NCBI GenBank assembly: GCA_027323595.1
Contig: DAHWBL010000144.1
Coordinates: 1-13,882 of the forward strand
DNA from: Acetobacteraceae bacterium
GTDB lineage: Bacteria > Pseudomonadota > Alphaproteobacteria > Acetobacterales > Acetobacteraceae
Direction: 5' to 3'
Length of the DNA: 13,882 nt
Shown: piece by piece, positions 1-6,873 of the stretch
Numbering within the stretch: the stretch's first letter is position 1
How the letters are laid out: each line of letters opens with the position of its first letter
Notes under the pieces: generated by a model
Database searches by the model: none
Told to the model about the DNA's origin: nothing
Seen by the model: the letters and a program-made list of their open reading frames with translations, nothing else
Program-made: the position numbers and the translations under genes

Positions 1-1386
1 GAGGGCCTGAAAATCGGGGCGTTGCGACGCCGCGCCGTCGTCGGCGGCGACCAGGCGCAGCAGGGCGGTGGCCTCCGCGCCCATGCCGAGGGAGATCATG
101 GTCTCGGCCGCGCCCAGCCGCGCCGGGGTGCGCGCGCGCGCCGGCGCGGCGGCGGCGGCGGCCACCCGCTCACGCAGCAGCCGTTGCAGCGCGGGCGCCG
201 GGCGGTCGGGCAGATCAAAGCGCCTGGTCAGGGTGGCGGCGCGCATCAGCGCCGGCAGTTCGGCCTCGGCCACCGCTGGCGCGAGGTCGAGCCCGTTGGC
301 GGACAGCATGAAGCCCTCCGCCACCTGGCGCAGCACCAGCCGGTCGCTGCGGGGCACCACCGCCACGCCGAGGGCGGTGGTGGGCAGGCGGTAGAACGGG
401 GTCGCCCGCTCGGTGCGCACCGCCTGCGCGGGGCCGGTCGGCAGGCCGCGCTCGGTGCCGACCAGCAGATTGCCGCCCGACAGCGGGTCCGGCACGGTCA
501 CCACCCGCCCCGGCCGGGCGATCGGCAGCAGCACGCCGCCATCGCGCGCGACCGGCAACACCGGCTCGGCGACCGCGGCATCGGCGACCAGCCGCCAGCC
601 GGCCGGTTCGCGCACCAGGGCAATGCCGGGCTCGGCCGGCAGGCTCAGCAGGGTCGCTTCGGGCAGCAGCCGCACCTGCGCGCCGGCGAAACGCGGGTCG
701 GCGGCCAGCGCGGACAGATCCAGCGGCCGGCGTTCATCGAACACCAGCAGGCTGCGGTCGCCACGCCGCAGCAGCGCCGCGCCGGTCTGGGCGGACATGG
801 GCAGCAGCACCGTGAGGTCGGCGGGCCCGGCGGGATCGTCGGCGGCCTCGGCCCGCAGGGCGACCGGCGCATCGACCGGCGGCGCGGTGGCGTCGGGCGG
901 CGGATCGGCCTGCCGGGCGATCGGGGGGGATGGCGCGATCGGCGCCGGGGCCGGAGACGAGGCCAGCGACGGGGCCGGCGGCGGGGCGGATGACGGCGAT
1001 GCGCCGGGTTTGCCGACCCGCGGCGCGGCGGCGCGCGGCGGCGGCGGGGGATCGAGCGCGTCGAGCACGATGCGGTTGCCGATCCGGGTGTCGCGCAGGC
1101 GCGCGCCGGGAGCCAGCACCAGCACCAGCCGGCCGGCGCCACCCGACAGGCGGGCGATGTTGCGCGGTGCTGCCGGCGCCACCAGCGCGTCGGTGGTCGG
1201 CAGGCTGAGCACGATCTGCCCGGCCTCGCGGGTCAGCCGGTAGTGCGGCGGCGCGCCGAACTCCAGCACGATGCGGCCATAGCCGGGGTGCGAGGCGCTG
1301 CGCAGCTCGACCGCCCGCGCCACCACCGGCACCACCACCGGCAGCAGCAATGCGGCTGCCAGCAGCAGCGCGGGCGGCGCGCGCAT
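1..1386 (-). CDS. Secreted protein with AMIN-like N-terminal region, TPR-like start at the edge (3' end outside window)
   Basis: The frame stays open for 462 codons from the ATG at 1386 to the left edge, so the C-terminus is missing. Residues 1-25 form a signal peptide (MRAPPALLLAAALLLPVVVP). Residues 28-110 contain HPGYGRIVLEF, YRLTREAGQIVLSL and NRIVLDAL, a beta-rich pattern like AMIN-type domains that localise envelope proteins. A Pro/Ala-rich linker spans about 110-200. The last visible residues (RLGAAETMISLGMGAEATALL) resemble the start of TPR repeats, as in large alphaproteobacterial exported TPR proteins carrying a GRIV-F motif. Its ATG overlaps the cheZ stop by one base (TGATG), with GGCGGA six bases upstream, so it is the last visible gene of the fliL operon. 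Role is unknown; a periplasmic function linked to the flagellum is inferred only from position. Domain assignment is from memory of the family. Confidence 0.8.
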   Translation of the reverse strand, partial: MRAPPALLLAAALLLPVVVPVVARAVELRSASHPGYGRIVLEFGAPPHYRLTREAGQIVLSLPTTDALVAPAAPRNIARLSGGAGRLVLVLAPGARLRDTRIGNRIVLDALDPPPPPRAAAPRVGKPGASPSSAPPPAPSLASSPAPAPIAPSPPIARQADPPPDATAPPVDAPVALRAEAADDPAGPADLTVLLPMSAQTGAALLRRGDRSLLVFDERRPLDLSALAADPRFAGAQVRLLPEATLLSLPAEPGIALVREPAGWRLVADAAVAEPVLPVARDGGVLLPIARPGRVVTVPDPLSGGNLLVGTERGLPTGPAQAVRTERATPFYRLPTTALGVAVVPRSDRLVLRQVAEGFMLSANGLDLAPAVAEAELPALMRAATLTRRFDLPDRPAPALQRLLRERVAAAAAAPARARTPARLGAAETMISLGMGAEATALLRLVAADDGAASQRPDFQAL

Positions 1387-1982
1387 CAGAAATCCGCCAG
1401 CAACCGGTCGATGTCGCTCTGGTCCATCGCATGCACCGGCAGTTGCGGCCCGTTCAGCAGCTCCGCATCCGCCGGCATCTCGGGCAACGCGTCGGCGTCG
1501 TCGAGCTCAGGCGTGAAGGCGGCGACGATGTGCGCCACTTTCGCGTCGATCGCCTTCAGCGTCGCCACCACCTTGCTGATGCGCTGGCCGGTGATGTCCT
1601 GAAAGCTGCACGCCTCATAGATCGGCGTGGTCACTTCCGGGCCGAGCCCCTGCGCGTCGAGCTTTTCGCAGACTTCGAGAATCTGCTCGGTCGCGGCGGC
1701 GGTGTGGGCGACGATCGCATCCAGCTCATCGGTGGCCGAGGGGATGTGGCTGGCGGTGATGTCGTCCACCTTGAGGGCCGCGATCTCGGCGCGGGCGCGC
1801 GCGATGGTGCGCCCCAGCTCCGCCACCTCGGCGAGCAGGGCGGTTTCGGGCGCGGTCAGGTCGCCCTGCATCGAGGCCAGCACGGCGCGCACCACCTCGG
1901 CGACCATCGCCGGTTCGGCCTGCGGGTAGCGTTGTTTGAGCTGGTCCAGGCGGTGCGCGAGCGCGCTCGATTCATCCTGCAT
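1386..1982 (-). CDS. cheZ: Protein phosphatase CheZ
   Basis: 198 residues, mostly helical. CheZ removes the phosphate from CheY-P, switching off the signal to the flagellar motor. The catalytic helix is recognisable at about residues 124-140 (CSFQDITGQRISKVV). Asp129 and Gln133 match the Asp and Gln of E. coli CheZ that position CheY's magnesium and the attacking water. The extreme C-terminus (DQSDIDRLLADF, 187-198) matches the amphipathic CheY-binding tail, joined through an acidic flexible linker (about 158-186). It is slightly shorter than the roughly 214-residue enterobacterial protein. The start codon lies inside cheY, an 11-base overlap, with GAGAAGG upstream of the ATG, which indicates coupled synthesis with its substrate. 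Placement within a flagellar switch operon rather than a cheA cluster fits a motor-proximal phosphatase. Confidence 0.9.
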   Translation of the reverse strand: MQDESSALAHRLDQLKQRYPQAEPAMVAEVVRAVLASMQGDLTAPETALLAEVAELGRTIARARAEIAALKVDDITASHIPSATDELDAIVAHTAAATEQILEVCEKLDAQGLGPEVTTPIYEACSFQDITGQRISKVVATLKAIDAKVAHIVAAFTPELDDADALPEMPADAELLNGPQLPVHAMDQSDIDRLLADF

Positions 1983-2358
1983 GGACCAGCACCTTCTCGA
2001 TTTTTTCCTTCAGCGTCTCGGCGTTGAAGGGCTTCACGATGTAGTTCGACACGCCGGCCTGTTTGGCCGCGACCACGTTCTCGCTCTTGCTTTCGGCGGT
2101 CACCATGATGAAGGGCAGATGGCGCAGCCGCGCGTCCGCGCGCACTTCCTGCAACAGTTGCAGGCCGGTCATGGGCTGCATGTTCCAGTCGCTGATCACG
2201 AGGCCGAACTGGCCACCGCGCAATTTCGACAGCGCCTCCGACCCGTCAGATGCTTCCTCCACATTGTGGAATTCGATCTGTTTGAGCAGGTTGCGTATGA
2301 TGCGCAGCATGGTCTTGTAGTCGTCCACGATCAGCACGTTCATCGATTTGTCGATCAT
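1972..2358 (-). CDS. cheY: Chemotaxis response regulator CheY
   Basis: 128 residues, a single receiver domain without an output domain. All key residues fall at the same numbers as in E. coli CheY: acidic pair Asp12-Asp13, phosphoacceptor Asp57 (ISDWNM), Thr87 (VTAES), Tyr106 and Lys109 (YIVKPF). When phosphorylated it binds the N-terminal peptide of FliM and changes rotation or speed. The start at 2358 is supported by AAAGGA about six bases upstream; the internal Met6 is a less likely start. It follows the MotE-like gene by 38 bases and overlaps cheZ by 11. Because it sits with fliM and cheZ and no cheA is in view, its kinase must be encoded elsewhere. Of several CheY paralogues usual in alphaproteobacteria, this one is likely the motor-binding form. 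Confidence 0.95.
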   Translation of the reverse strand: MIDKSMNVLIVDDYKTMLRIIRNLLKQIEFHNVEEASDGSEALSKLRGGQFGLVISDWNMQPMTGLQLLQEVRADARLRHLPFIMVTAESKSENVVAAKQAGVSNYIVKPFNAETLKEKIEKVLVHAG

Positions 2359-2396
2359 CCCAGGTCCTTTCGGGAAGTCTGTGGTCCGTTCGGGAC

Positions 2397-3104
2397 TTAT
2401 TGTCCCTTTCGCGCCGCGCCGCCGGCGTCGGCCTCACCCGGAGCGGCCTCACGTCGCGCGCGGGCCTTTGCCAGCGCGGCCGTGGCGTCTCGCGCGCGGT
2501 CGGGCGACATCGCGCCCAGCACCAGCGCCGCCTTGGCCTCCTTCATCCGGTCGAGCAGGCCGAGCAGCACCTGCTGGTCCAGATCGTTGAAGATCGTGGC
2601 CGCCTCTCGCGGCTTCATGGTTTCATACAGCTTGACCAGGCCGGCCCAGTTCGCCGCCTCATGGGCGCGGCGCTCGGCATCCTGTTGCTCAAGACGGGTT
2701 TGCAGCGCGGCCATCTGTGACATGCGTTCATCGATGCGCGCCTCGGTGGCGTGCAGCAGCGCCTCGCGCGCCGCCAGCGCCTGTTCGCGCGTGGCAAGCT
2801 GCGTGCGCCGGGCACGAAGATCGGCGAGCAGCCCCGCCGGGTCCTCGGCCGGTGGCGGCACGGTGGCGGGCGCGACGACGGGTGGGGCGACAGGTGGGGC
2901 GGCGGCCTCGGCGGGCGGCTTGGCGGGCGGCTTGGCGGGCGGTGGTCTCGCGGTCTCGGCCGCCGCGGCGGCGAGCAGATATGGCGCGGGCCGTTGCGGC
3001 GCGACCAGCGACCAGCCGAGCAGGGTCACGCGCTGCGCGAGGACCCCGCCCAGAGCCAGGATCGCCAGCGGCAGCAGCCTGGGCGCGGGGATGCGCAGCA
3101 TCAT
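2397..3104 (-). CDS. MotE-like flagellar motility protein (MgtE N-terminal-like domain)
   Basis: 235 residues. An N-terminal hydrophobic segment (about 9-34) acts as signal or anchor. A Pro/Ala linker follows (about 52-90), with tandem KPPA units encoded by near-exact 12-bp repeats around 2915-2945. Then comes a coiled coil (about 92-152, rich in Arg, Glu, Gln, Leu) and a C-terminal helical domain (about 153-213). The segment WAGLVKLYETMKPREAATIFNDLDQQVLLGLLDRMKEAKAA is split here as residues 153-172 and 173-193 and is typical of MgtE intracellular N-like and FliG-like folds. In Rhizobium a protein of this architecture, MotE, is a periplasmic chaperone for the stator-associated protein MotC. 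The start at 3104 is chosen because its ATG overlaps the upstream stop (ATGA) and opens directly into the hydrophobic segment. A much longer in-frame extension would overlap two genes and is rejected. The family assignment is fairly sure; the function here is inferred. Confidence 0.8.
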   Translation of the reverse strand: MMLRIPAPRLLPLAILALGGVLAQRVTLLGWSLVAPQRPAPYLLAAAAAETARPPPAKPPAKPPAEAAAPPVAPPVVAPATVPPPAEDPAGLLADLRARRTQLATREQALAAREALLHATEARIDERMSQMAALQTRLEQQDAERRAHEAANWAGLVKLYETMKPREAATIFNDLDQQVLLGLLDRMKEAKAALVLGAMSPDRARDATAALAKARARREAAPGEADAGGAARKGQ

Positions 3105-3529
3105 GCCCGCGCCGCGCGCAGAACGCGCAGCAGGTCGCGCTCGGCGGTGCTGCGCGGCTGTTCGCCGGCCGACGCATTCTCGGGCTGCCGGGCGGTGGCC
3201 GAGGGGCGCGACGCGCGCAGCCCCACCTCCATGCGATCGGCCACCGCTTCGCCGCGCTGGGCGAGAAACTCCATGTCCTGGCGTAGGCCTTTGGCATGTT
3301 CGATCTGCGCGGCAAGCTCGCGGCCGGCGCCATCGGCCGCCGCGCGCAGCCGGTCCACGCCGATCTGCGCATCGTGCGTGGCGGCGTTGAAGCCGCTGAC
3401 CAACTGTTCGAGCATCGCGCGGTCGCGCCGCAGCACCCCCAGCGCGCGTTCCAGCCGGATCGCGTGGAACAAGGTCGCCGCGAGCAGCCCGATCAACACC
3501 AGTTCGGGGAGCAGACTTCCTGCCTGCAT
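3101..3529 (-). CDS. DUF6468-like membrane-anchored flagellar operon protein
   Basis: 142 residues. One N-terminal transmembrane helix (about 6-24, LPELVLIGLLAATLFHA) is followed by a long charged helical region. That region contains LERALGVLRRDRAMLEQLV and FNAATHDAQIGVDRLRAAADG, then a probable coiled coil to about residue 105 and a disordered tail. The pattern of a short anchor, a leucine-rich coil and a conserved FNAAT segment matches what I recall of DUF6468, found between fliM and a MotE-like gene in Rhodospirillales. No catalytic motif is visible. It starts 30 bases after the fliM stop, with GGAG about nine bases before the ATG, and overlaps the next gene by ATGA. A structural or assembly role at the inner-membrane face of the motor is a guess from context. 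Confidence 0.75.
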   Translation of the reverse strand: MQAGSLLPELVLIGLLAATLFHAIRLERALGVLRRDRAMLEQLVSGFNAATHDAQIGVDRLRAAADGAGRELAAQIEHAKGLRQDMEFLAQRGEAVADRMEVGLRASRPSATARQPENASAGEQPRSTAERDLLRVLRAARA

Positions 3530-3559
3530 GTGTCAGCACTCCGTTGATGAATTGTCGGC

Positions 3560-4606
3560 TCATGGCGGCTCGGCCGGCTCGGCCCGCAATTCCTTCTCGA
3601 TGCGCACCGCGAGATGATTTTGCCGCCGCCCGACCCGCGCCTCGAACAGCGGCACCGCGCCGCACTGCACCCGCACCGGCGCGCCGGGCACGCAGCTCAG
3701 CAGAATGCGGCTGCCTGGCTGCAACGATGCCACCTCCGACAGCGGCATCACCTGTTCGTCGAGCACCACCTGCAGATCGACCTCGGTGTTCCACAGCTCC
3801 TCGGCCAGATGGGTTTCCCAGATCGAGTCACGGCCGAATTTCTCGCCCATGAATTGCTGCAACAGCAGCTCGCGCACCGGCTCCAGGGTGGCATACGGCA
3901 ACAGCAGCTCCAGCCGCCCGCCGCGATCCTCCATGTCGATGCGCAGCCGCGCCAGCACCGCCGCGTTGGACAGGCGCGAGATGGTGGCAAAGCGCGGATT
4001 GACCTCCAGCCGTTCGAACCGGAAGGTCGCCGGGCACAGCGGATCGAACGCGGCGGACAGGTCGGCCAGCACCACCTGGATCAGCCGCTCGACCAGGGTG
4101 CGCTCGATGGTGGTGTAGGGCCGGCCCTCGATGCGCATCGGCGCGGTGCCGCGACGCCCGCCGAGCAGCACATCGACGATCGAGTAGATCATCGCGCTGT
4201 CCACCACCATCAGCCCGAAATTATCCCACTCCTCCACCCGAAACACCGCCAGCATCGCGGGCAACGGGATGGAATTGAGATAGTCGCCGAAGCGCAGCGA
4301 CAGGATGTTGTCGATGCTGACCTCGACATTGTCGGAGGTGAAGTTGCGCAGGCTGGTGGACATGATGCGGACCAGCCGATCATAGACGATCTCCAGCATC
4401 GGCAGCCGCTCGTAGGAGACGAGCCCCGAGCTGATGATGCGCTGCATGCCGCTGCGCGGTTCGCCACCGTCCGGCGCGTCGTCAAAGCCGAGCAGCGAAT
4501 CGATCTCGGCCTGGTTCAGCACCCGCGCGGGGGTGGCCTCGGTCGGCTCGCCGCCTTCGGCGGCTTCCCATTGCGCGGCGAGATCGTCGTCCTCGGTGCC
4601 GCTCAT
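3560..4606 (-). CDS. fliM: Flagellar motor switch protein FliM
   Basis: 348 residues, the usual FliM length. FliM is the middle layer of the cytoplasmic C-ring; it binds CheY-P and transmits switching to FliG. An acidic, disordered N-terminus precedes the CheY-binding motif LNQAEIDSLLGF at residues 30-41. The CheC-like middle domain spans about 55-255, with IISSGLVSYERLPMLEIVYD, a Gly-Gly motif in VDVLLGGRRG, and RPYTTIER. The C-terminal SpoA-type domain runs from about 270 to 340 (VDLQVVLDEQVMPLSEVASL) and would pair with FliN. No fliN is in this window. The ATG at 4606 overlaps the fliL stop by ATGA. The 25-30 residue acidic extension before the CheY-binding motif is longer than in E. coli, where the motif is at the very N-terminus. 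Confidence 0.97.
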   Translation of the reverse strand: MSGTEDDDLAAQWEAAEGGEPTEATPARVLNQAEIDSLLGFDDAPDGGEPRSGMQRIISSGLVSYERLPMLEIVYDRLVRIMSTSLRNFTSDNVEVSIDNILSLRFGDYLNSIPLPAMLAVFRVEEWDNFGLMVVDSAMIYSIVDVLLGGRRGTAPMRIEGRPYTTIERTLVERLIQVVLADLSAAFDPLCPATFRFERLEVNPRFATISRLSNAAVLARLRIDMEDRGGRLELLLPYATLEPVRELLLQQFMGEKFGRDSIWETHLAEELWNTEVDLQVVLDEQVMPLSEVASLQPGSRILLSCVPGAPVRVQCGAVPLFEARVGRRQNHLAVRIEKELRAEPAEPP

Positions 4607-5112
4607 TGGACCAGCAATTCGGTGAACAGCACGTCGTCCACTTTCGCCGGCGCCACGGCGGGGACCACGCGTGCGAGCAGTTCCTCGCGCAGCCGGTAGG
4701 TGCCGGCCGCGCCGCGCAGCTCCTCGGGCCGCATTTCGCGCAGATAGGTCTGGAACAGATCGACCACGCGCGGCATCGCCGCCTGCACCGGGGCGGCATC
4801 CTCGGCGCGCGGCAGTTCGAGCTTGGCCTTCAGCTTGACAAAGCCGGTGCGCCGGCCGCCGGCGTTGAGATTGGCGATCAGCTCGGGCACGTCGATGAAG
4901 GTTGGTGGCTTCGGCGCGGCCGCGGCCTCGGCCAGCTTTGCTTCCTTTGATTTTTCACCCATGCCGAGCATGTTGGGCAGGATGCCGCTGAACCACAGCC
5001 CGGCGCCGACCGCGAGCAGCAGCACCGGCACGGCGATGAGCACCAGCCGCCCGCGCCCCTTGGGTTTGGGCGCCGCCGGCGTGTCGTCGTTCTGCTGCGG
5101 GTCCGCGCTCAT
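4603..5112 (-). CDS. fliL: Flagellar basal body-associated protein FliL
   Basis: 169 residues: a short polar cytoplasmic tail, one transmembrane helix (about 23-45, LVLIAVPVLLLAVGAGLWF) and a periplasmic domain. That domain has the FliL features FIDVPELIANLNAGGRRTGF and VKLKAKLEL, a helix VVDLFQTYLREM, and the C-terminal LREELLARV...VDDVLFTELLVQ. FliL surrounds the stator units and increases torque or stabilises stators under load. It is the first gene of the minus-strand flagellar operon. The start at 5112 gives the expected short N-terminus, but no clear Shine-Dalgarno sequence precedes it, so initiation may be weak or the transcript short-leadered. The TTAAC at 5136-5140 on this strand is a possible CtrA half-site. 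Confidence 0.95.
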   Translation of the reverse strand: MSADPQQNDDTPAAPKPKGRGRLVLIAVPVLLLAVGAGLWFSGILPNMLGMGEKSKEAKLAEAAAAPKPPTFIDVPELIANLNAGGRRTGFVKLKAKLELPRAEDAAPVQAAMPRVVDLFQTYLREMRPEELRGAAGTYRLREELLARVVPAVAPAKVDDVLFTELLVQ

Positions 5113-5135
5113 CGCACGCTTGTCGCCCGAAGCGG

Positions 5136-5140
5136 GTTAA
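5136..5140 (-). promoter_or_regulatory. Possible CtrA half-site upstream of fliL
   Basis: The minus strand reads TTAACCC here, 24-28 bases before the fliL ATG. CtrA in many alphaproteobacteria binds TTAA-N7-TTAAC or a TTAACCAT half-site, and Caulobacter fliLM is a known CtrA target. The matching upstream half would be GCAA here, only two of four bases. A five-base match can easily occur by chance. Confidence 0.2.
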
Positions 5141-5177
5141 GGATCGGTTGCGCGACGGCGCGGGGGCGACGCGGATG

Positions 5178-5191
5178 CAGAATCTGCCGGG
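5178..5191 (+). promoter_or_regulatory. Inverted box A, ftr-like activator site candidate
   Basis: The sequence CAGAATCTGCCGGG is repeated in inverted orientation at 5207-5220 with 13 of 14 bases conserved. Its centre lies about 118 bases upstream of the predicted flgF transcription start, a normal distance for a sigma-54 enhancer-binding protein. It is also about 70 bases upstream of the fliL start codon, so it could act on both operons. The GC-rich half-sites around an A/T core resemble, from memory, the ftr elements bound by Caulobacter FlbD. Confidence 0.5.
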
Positions 5192-5206
5192 TCGGCGGCG
5201 ACGCAG

Positions 5207-5220
5207 CCCGGCAAATTCTG
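5207..5220 (-). promoter_or_regulatory. Inverted box B, ftr-like activator site candidate
   Basis: CCCGGCAAATTCTG on the plus strand is the inverted partner of box A, separated by 15 bases. The adjoining bases extend it into a local dyad CGGCAAATTCTGCCG (5209-5223), so each box may itself be a dimer site. Its centre is about 87 bases upstream of the predicted flgF transcription start. As RNA the two boxes could form a 14-bp stem with one mismatch, but no T-run follows on either strand, so a terminator is unlikely. Confidence 0.5.
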
Positions 5221-5275
5221 CCGCGCCGGGTGCGCCCAGCCACGCATATCCGCGGCTTTGCGGGGGCTGCGCGGC

Positions 5276-5290
5276 TGGCACGGCGGTTGC
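5276..5290 (+). promoter_or_regulatory. Sigma-54 (RpoN) promoter for flgFGAH
   Basis: TGGCACGGCGGTTGC matches the sigma-54 consensus TGGCAC-N5-TTGC exactly, with the invariant GG (5277-5278) and GC (5289-5290) ten bases apart. Transcription should begin about 12 bases after the GC, near 5302, giving a leader of about 20 bases before the flgF ATG. Sigma-54 control of middle and late flagellar operons is established in Caulobacter and Rhodobacter. The two inverted boxes upstream supply a candidate activator site. Confidence 0.85.
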
Positions 5291-5321
5291 GCTGATGGCG
5301 CGGTCACCACGGGGCCGCATC

Positions 5322-6056
5322 ATGCAGATCACCACCGACGTCGTTCTCTCCCGCCTGGTCGCGCAGCAGCGCAGCCTGGACATCACCGCCCACAACATCG
5401 CCAACGCCGCCACGCCAGGCTTCAAGGGCGAGCGCATGGTGTTCGCGGACTGGATCGCGCCGCGCACCGGCGGCGAGCCCGGCGGCATCGCCTTCAGCCA
5501 GGATCGGCTGAGCTATCGCGAGATGTCGGCCGGCACCATCAACCACACCGGCAATCCGCTCGATCTGGCGATCACCGGCGACGGCTGGTTCACGGTGGAG
5601 ACCGCGCGCGGCCCGCGCCTCACCCGCGGCGGCCGCTTCACGCTGGGCAGCGACGGCACCATCACCGACCAGTCCGGCCAGGCGCTGCTGGACACCCAGG
5701 GCAAGCACCTGCAGATCGGGCCGACCGATGGCACCATCGCCGTCGCCGCGGACGGCACCATCAGCAGCGACAACGGCCAGCTCGGGCGGGTCGGCGTGGT
5801 GCGCCCGCAGGACACCACCCATCTGCTCGCCGAGGGCGGCGACGCGCTGCGCGCGGACGTGCCGACCTCGCCGGTGGCCGCGCCGCAGATCGTTCAGGGC
5901 GGGCTGGAGGAGAGCAACGTGCAGCCGATCCTGGCGGTGAGCGACATGACCACGCTGCTGCGCGAATTCCAGTTCACCACCCAGTTCCTCCAGGCCGAGA
6001 GCGACCGGGTGCAGCAGACCATCGACAAGCTGGCCACCCAATCCTCCAACGTCTGA
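5322..6056 (+). CDS. flgF: Flagellar basal-body rod protein FlgF
   Basis: 244 residues, normal for FlgF, a proximal rod subunit exported by the flagellar type III apparatus. The N-terminal rod signature SLDITAHNIANAATPGFKGER is near residues 18-38 and pairs with the C-terminal helix LLREFQFTTQFLQAESDRVQ. The centre has the FlgE/F/G beta domain (NPLDLAITGDGWFTVET, TRGGRFTLGSDGTI). The frame is open further upstream to 5148, and an ATG at 5295 is possible. Start 5322 is preferred because it gives the family's usual N-terminus (MQITTDVVLSRLVAQQRSLD) and because 5295 lies upstream of the transcription start predicted from the sigma-54 promoter. A GGGG at 5311-5314 is a weak ribosome binding site. 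It is the first gene of flgF-flgG-flgA-flgH. Confidence 0.95.
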   Translation: MQITTDVVLSRLVAQQRSLDITAHNIANAATPGFKGERMVFADWIAPRTGGEPGGIAFSQDRLSYREMSAGTINHTGNPLDLAITGDGWFTVETARGPRLTRGGRFTLGSDGTITDQSGQALLDTQGKHLQIGPTDGTIAVAADGTISSDNGQLGRVGVVRPQDTTHLLAEGGDALRADVPTSPVAAPQIVQGGLEESNVQPILAVSDMTTLLREFQFTTQFLQAESDRVQQTIDKLATQSSNV

Positions 6057-6068
6057 GCAGGGGTTTTC

Positions 6069-6854
6069 ATGCGCGCTCTCGATATCGCCGGCACCGGCAT
6101 GCTGGCCCAGCAAACCAACGTCGAAGTCATCTCCGACAACATCGCCAACATGTCCACCACCGGCTTCAAGCGCCGGCGGCCGGAGTTTCAGGATCTGATC
6201 TATCAGAATCTGCGCCGGGTCGGCACCAACAGTTCCGATACCGGATCGGTGGTGCCGGCCGGCGCGCAGGTCGGGCTTGGGGTGCAGACCGCGGCGATCT
6301 ATCGCATCTCCGAGCAGGGCAATCTGCAACAGACCGGCAACAGCCTCGACATGGCCGTGCAGGGCAACGGATATTTCCAGGTGACGCTGCCCAGCGGGCA
6401 GATCGCCTATACCCGCGACGGCACGTTCGGGCTGTCGCCGGCCGGGGTGATCGTCAGCGCCGATGGCTATGTGGTGGTGCCGGGCATCACCGTGCCGCCG
6501 AACGCGACCTCGATCACCATCAACACCTCCGGGCAGGTGCAGGCCAACATCGCCGGCACGGTGGCGCCATCGCTGCTGGGCCAGATTCAGCTCGCCACCT
6601 TTCCCAACGAGGCCGGCCTTGATGCGCAGGGCAACAATCTGCTGCTGGAATCAGCGGCTTCGGGCACGGTCGTCACCGGCGTGCCGTCCGCGCCGGGGTT
6701 CGGCACGGTGATGCAGGGCTTCATCGAGACCTCCAACGTCAATGTGGTCACCGAGATCACCAACCTCATCACCGCGCAGCGCGCCTATGAGATGAACAGC
6801 AAGGTGATCACCACCTCGGACAACATGTTCAGCACGCTCACCAACCTGCATTGA
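6069..6854 (+). CDS. flgG: Flagellar basal-body rod protein FlgG (distal rod)
   Basis: 261 residues, the canonical length. FlgG forms the distal rod that crosses the periplasm to the P and L rings. The N-terminal motif (IADNIANMSTTGFK-like, here VISDNIANMSTTGFKRRR) sits at about 20-37. The FlgG-specific insert YQNLRRVGTNSSDTGSVVPA, which distinguishes it from FlgF and FlgE, is at about 45-64. Then follow VGLGVQ, NSLDMAVQGNGYFQV, and the C-terminal FIETSNVNVVTEITNLITAQRAYEMNSKVI region that forms the inner coiled coil. It begins 12 bases after flgF with AGGGG six bases before the ATG. Confidence 0.97.
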   Translation: MRALDIAGTGMLAQQTNVEVISDNIANMSTTGFKRRRPEFQDLIYQNLRRVGTNSSDTGSVVPAGAQVGLGVQTAAIYRISEQGNLQQTGNSLDMAVQGNGYFQVTLPSGQIAYTRDGTFGLSPAGVIVSADGYVVVPGITVPPNATSITINTSGQVQANIAGTVAPSLLGQIQLATFPNEAGLDAQGNNLLLESAASGTVVTGVPSAPGFGTVMQGFIETSNVNVVTEITNLITAQRAYEMNSKVITTSDNMFSTLTNLH

Positions 6855-6873
6855 TCCCCCCAAACCTTTGTTG

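Noticed and set aside
22..993. Long plus-strand open frames over 22-1243
   Set aside because: They lie antisense to the continuous exported-protein frame, are Arg/Gly-rich, have no ribosome binding site or family similarity, and arise from GC-rich antisense composition.
2910..2950. Short tandem repeats as a CRISPR or mobile element
   Set aside because: They are in-frame 12-bp units encoding the KPPA linker of the MotE-like protein.
1936..3390. 484-codon plus-strand frame
   Set aside because: Antisense to cheY, the MotE-like gene and the DUF6468-like gene, all with clear family features; its product is Arg/Ala/Ser-rich with no motif.
3614..4699. 361-codon plus-strand frame
   Set aside because: Exact antisense shadow of fliM, His/Gln-rich with no recognisable domain.
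5178..5220. The paired 14-bp boxes as an intrinsic terminator
   Set aside because: No T-run follows on either strand, and the location between divergent promoters fits a regulatory site better.
5304..6329. 341-codon minus-strand frame
   Set aside because: Antisense to flgF and flgG; no motif or start signal.
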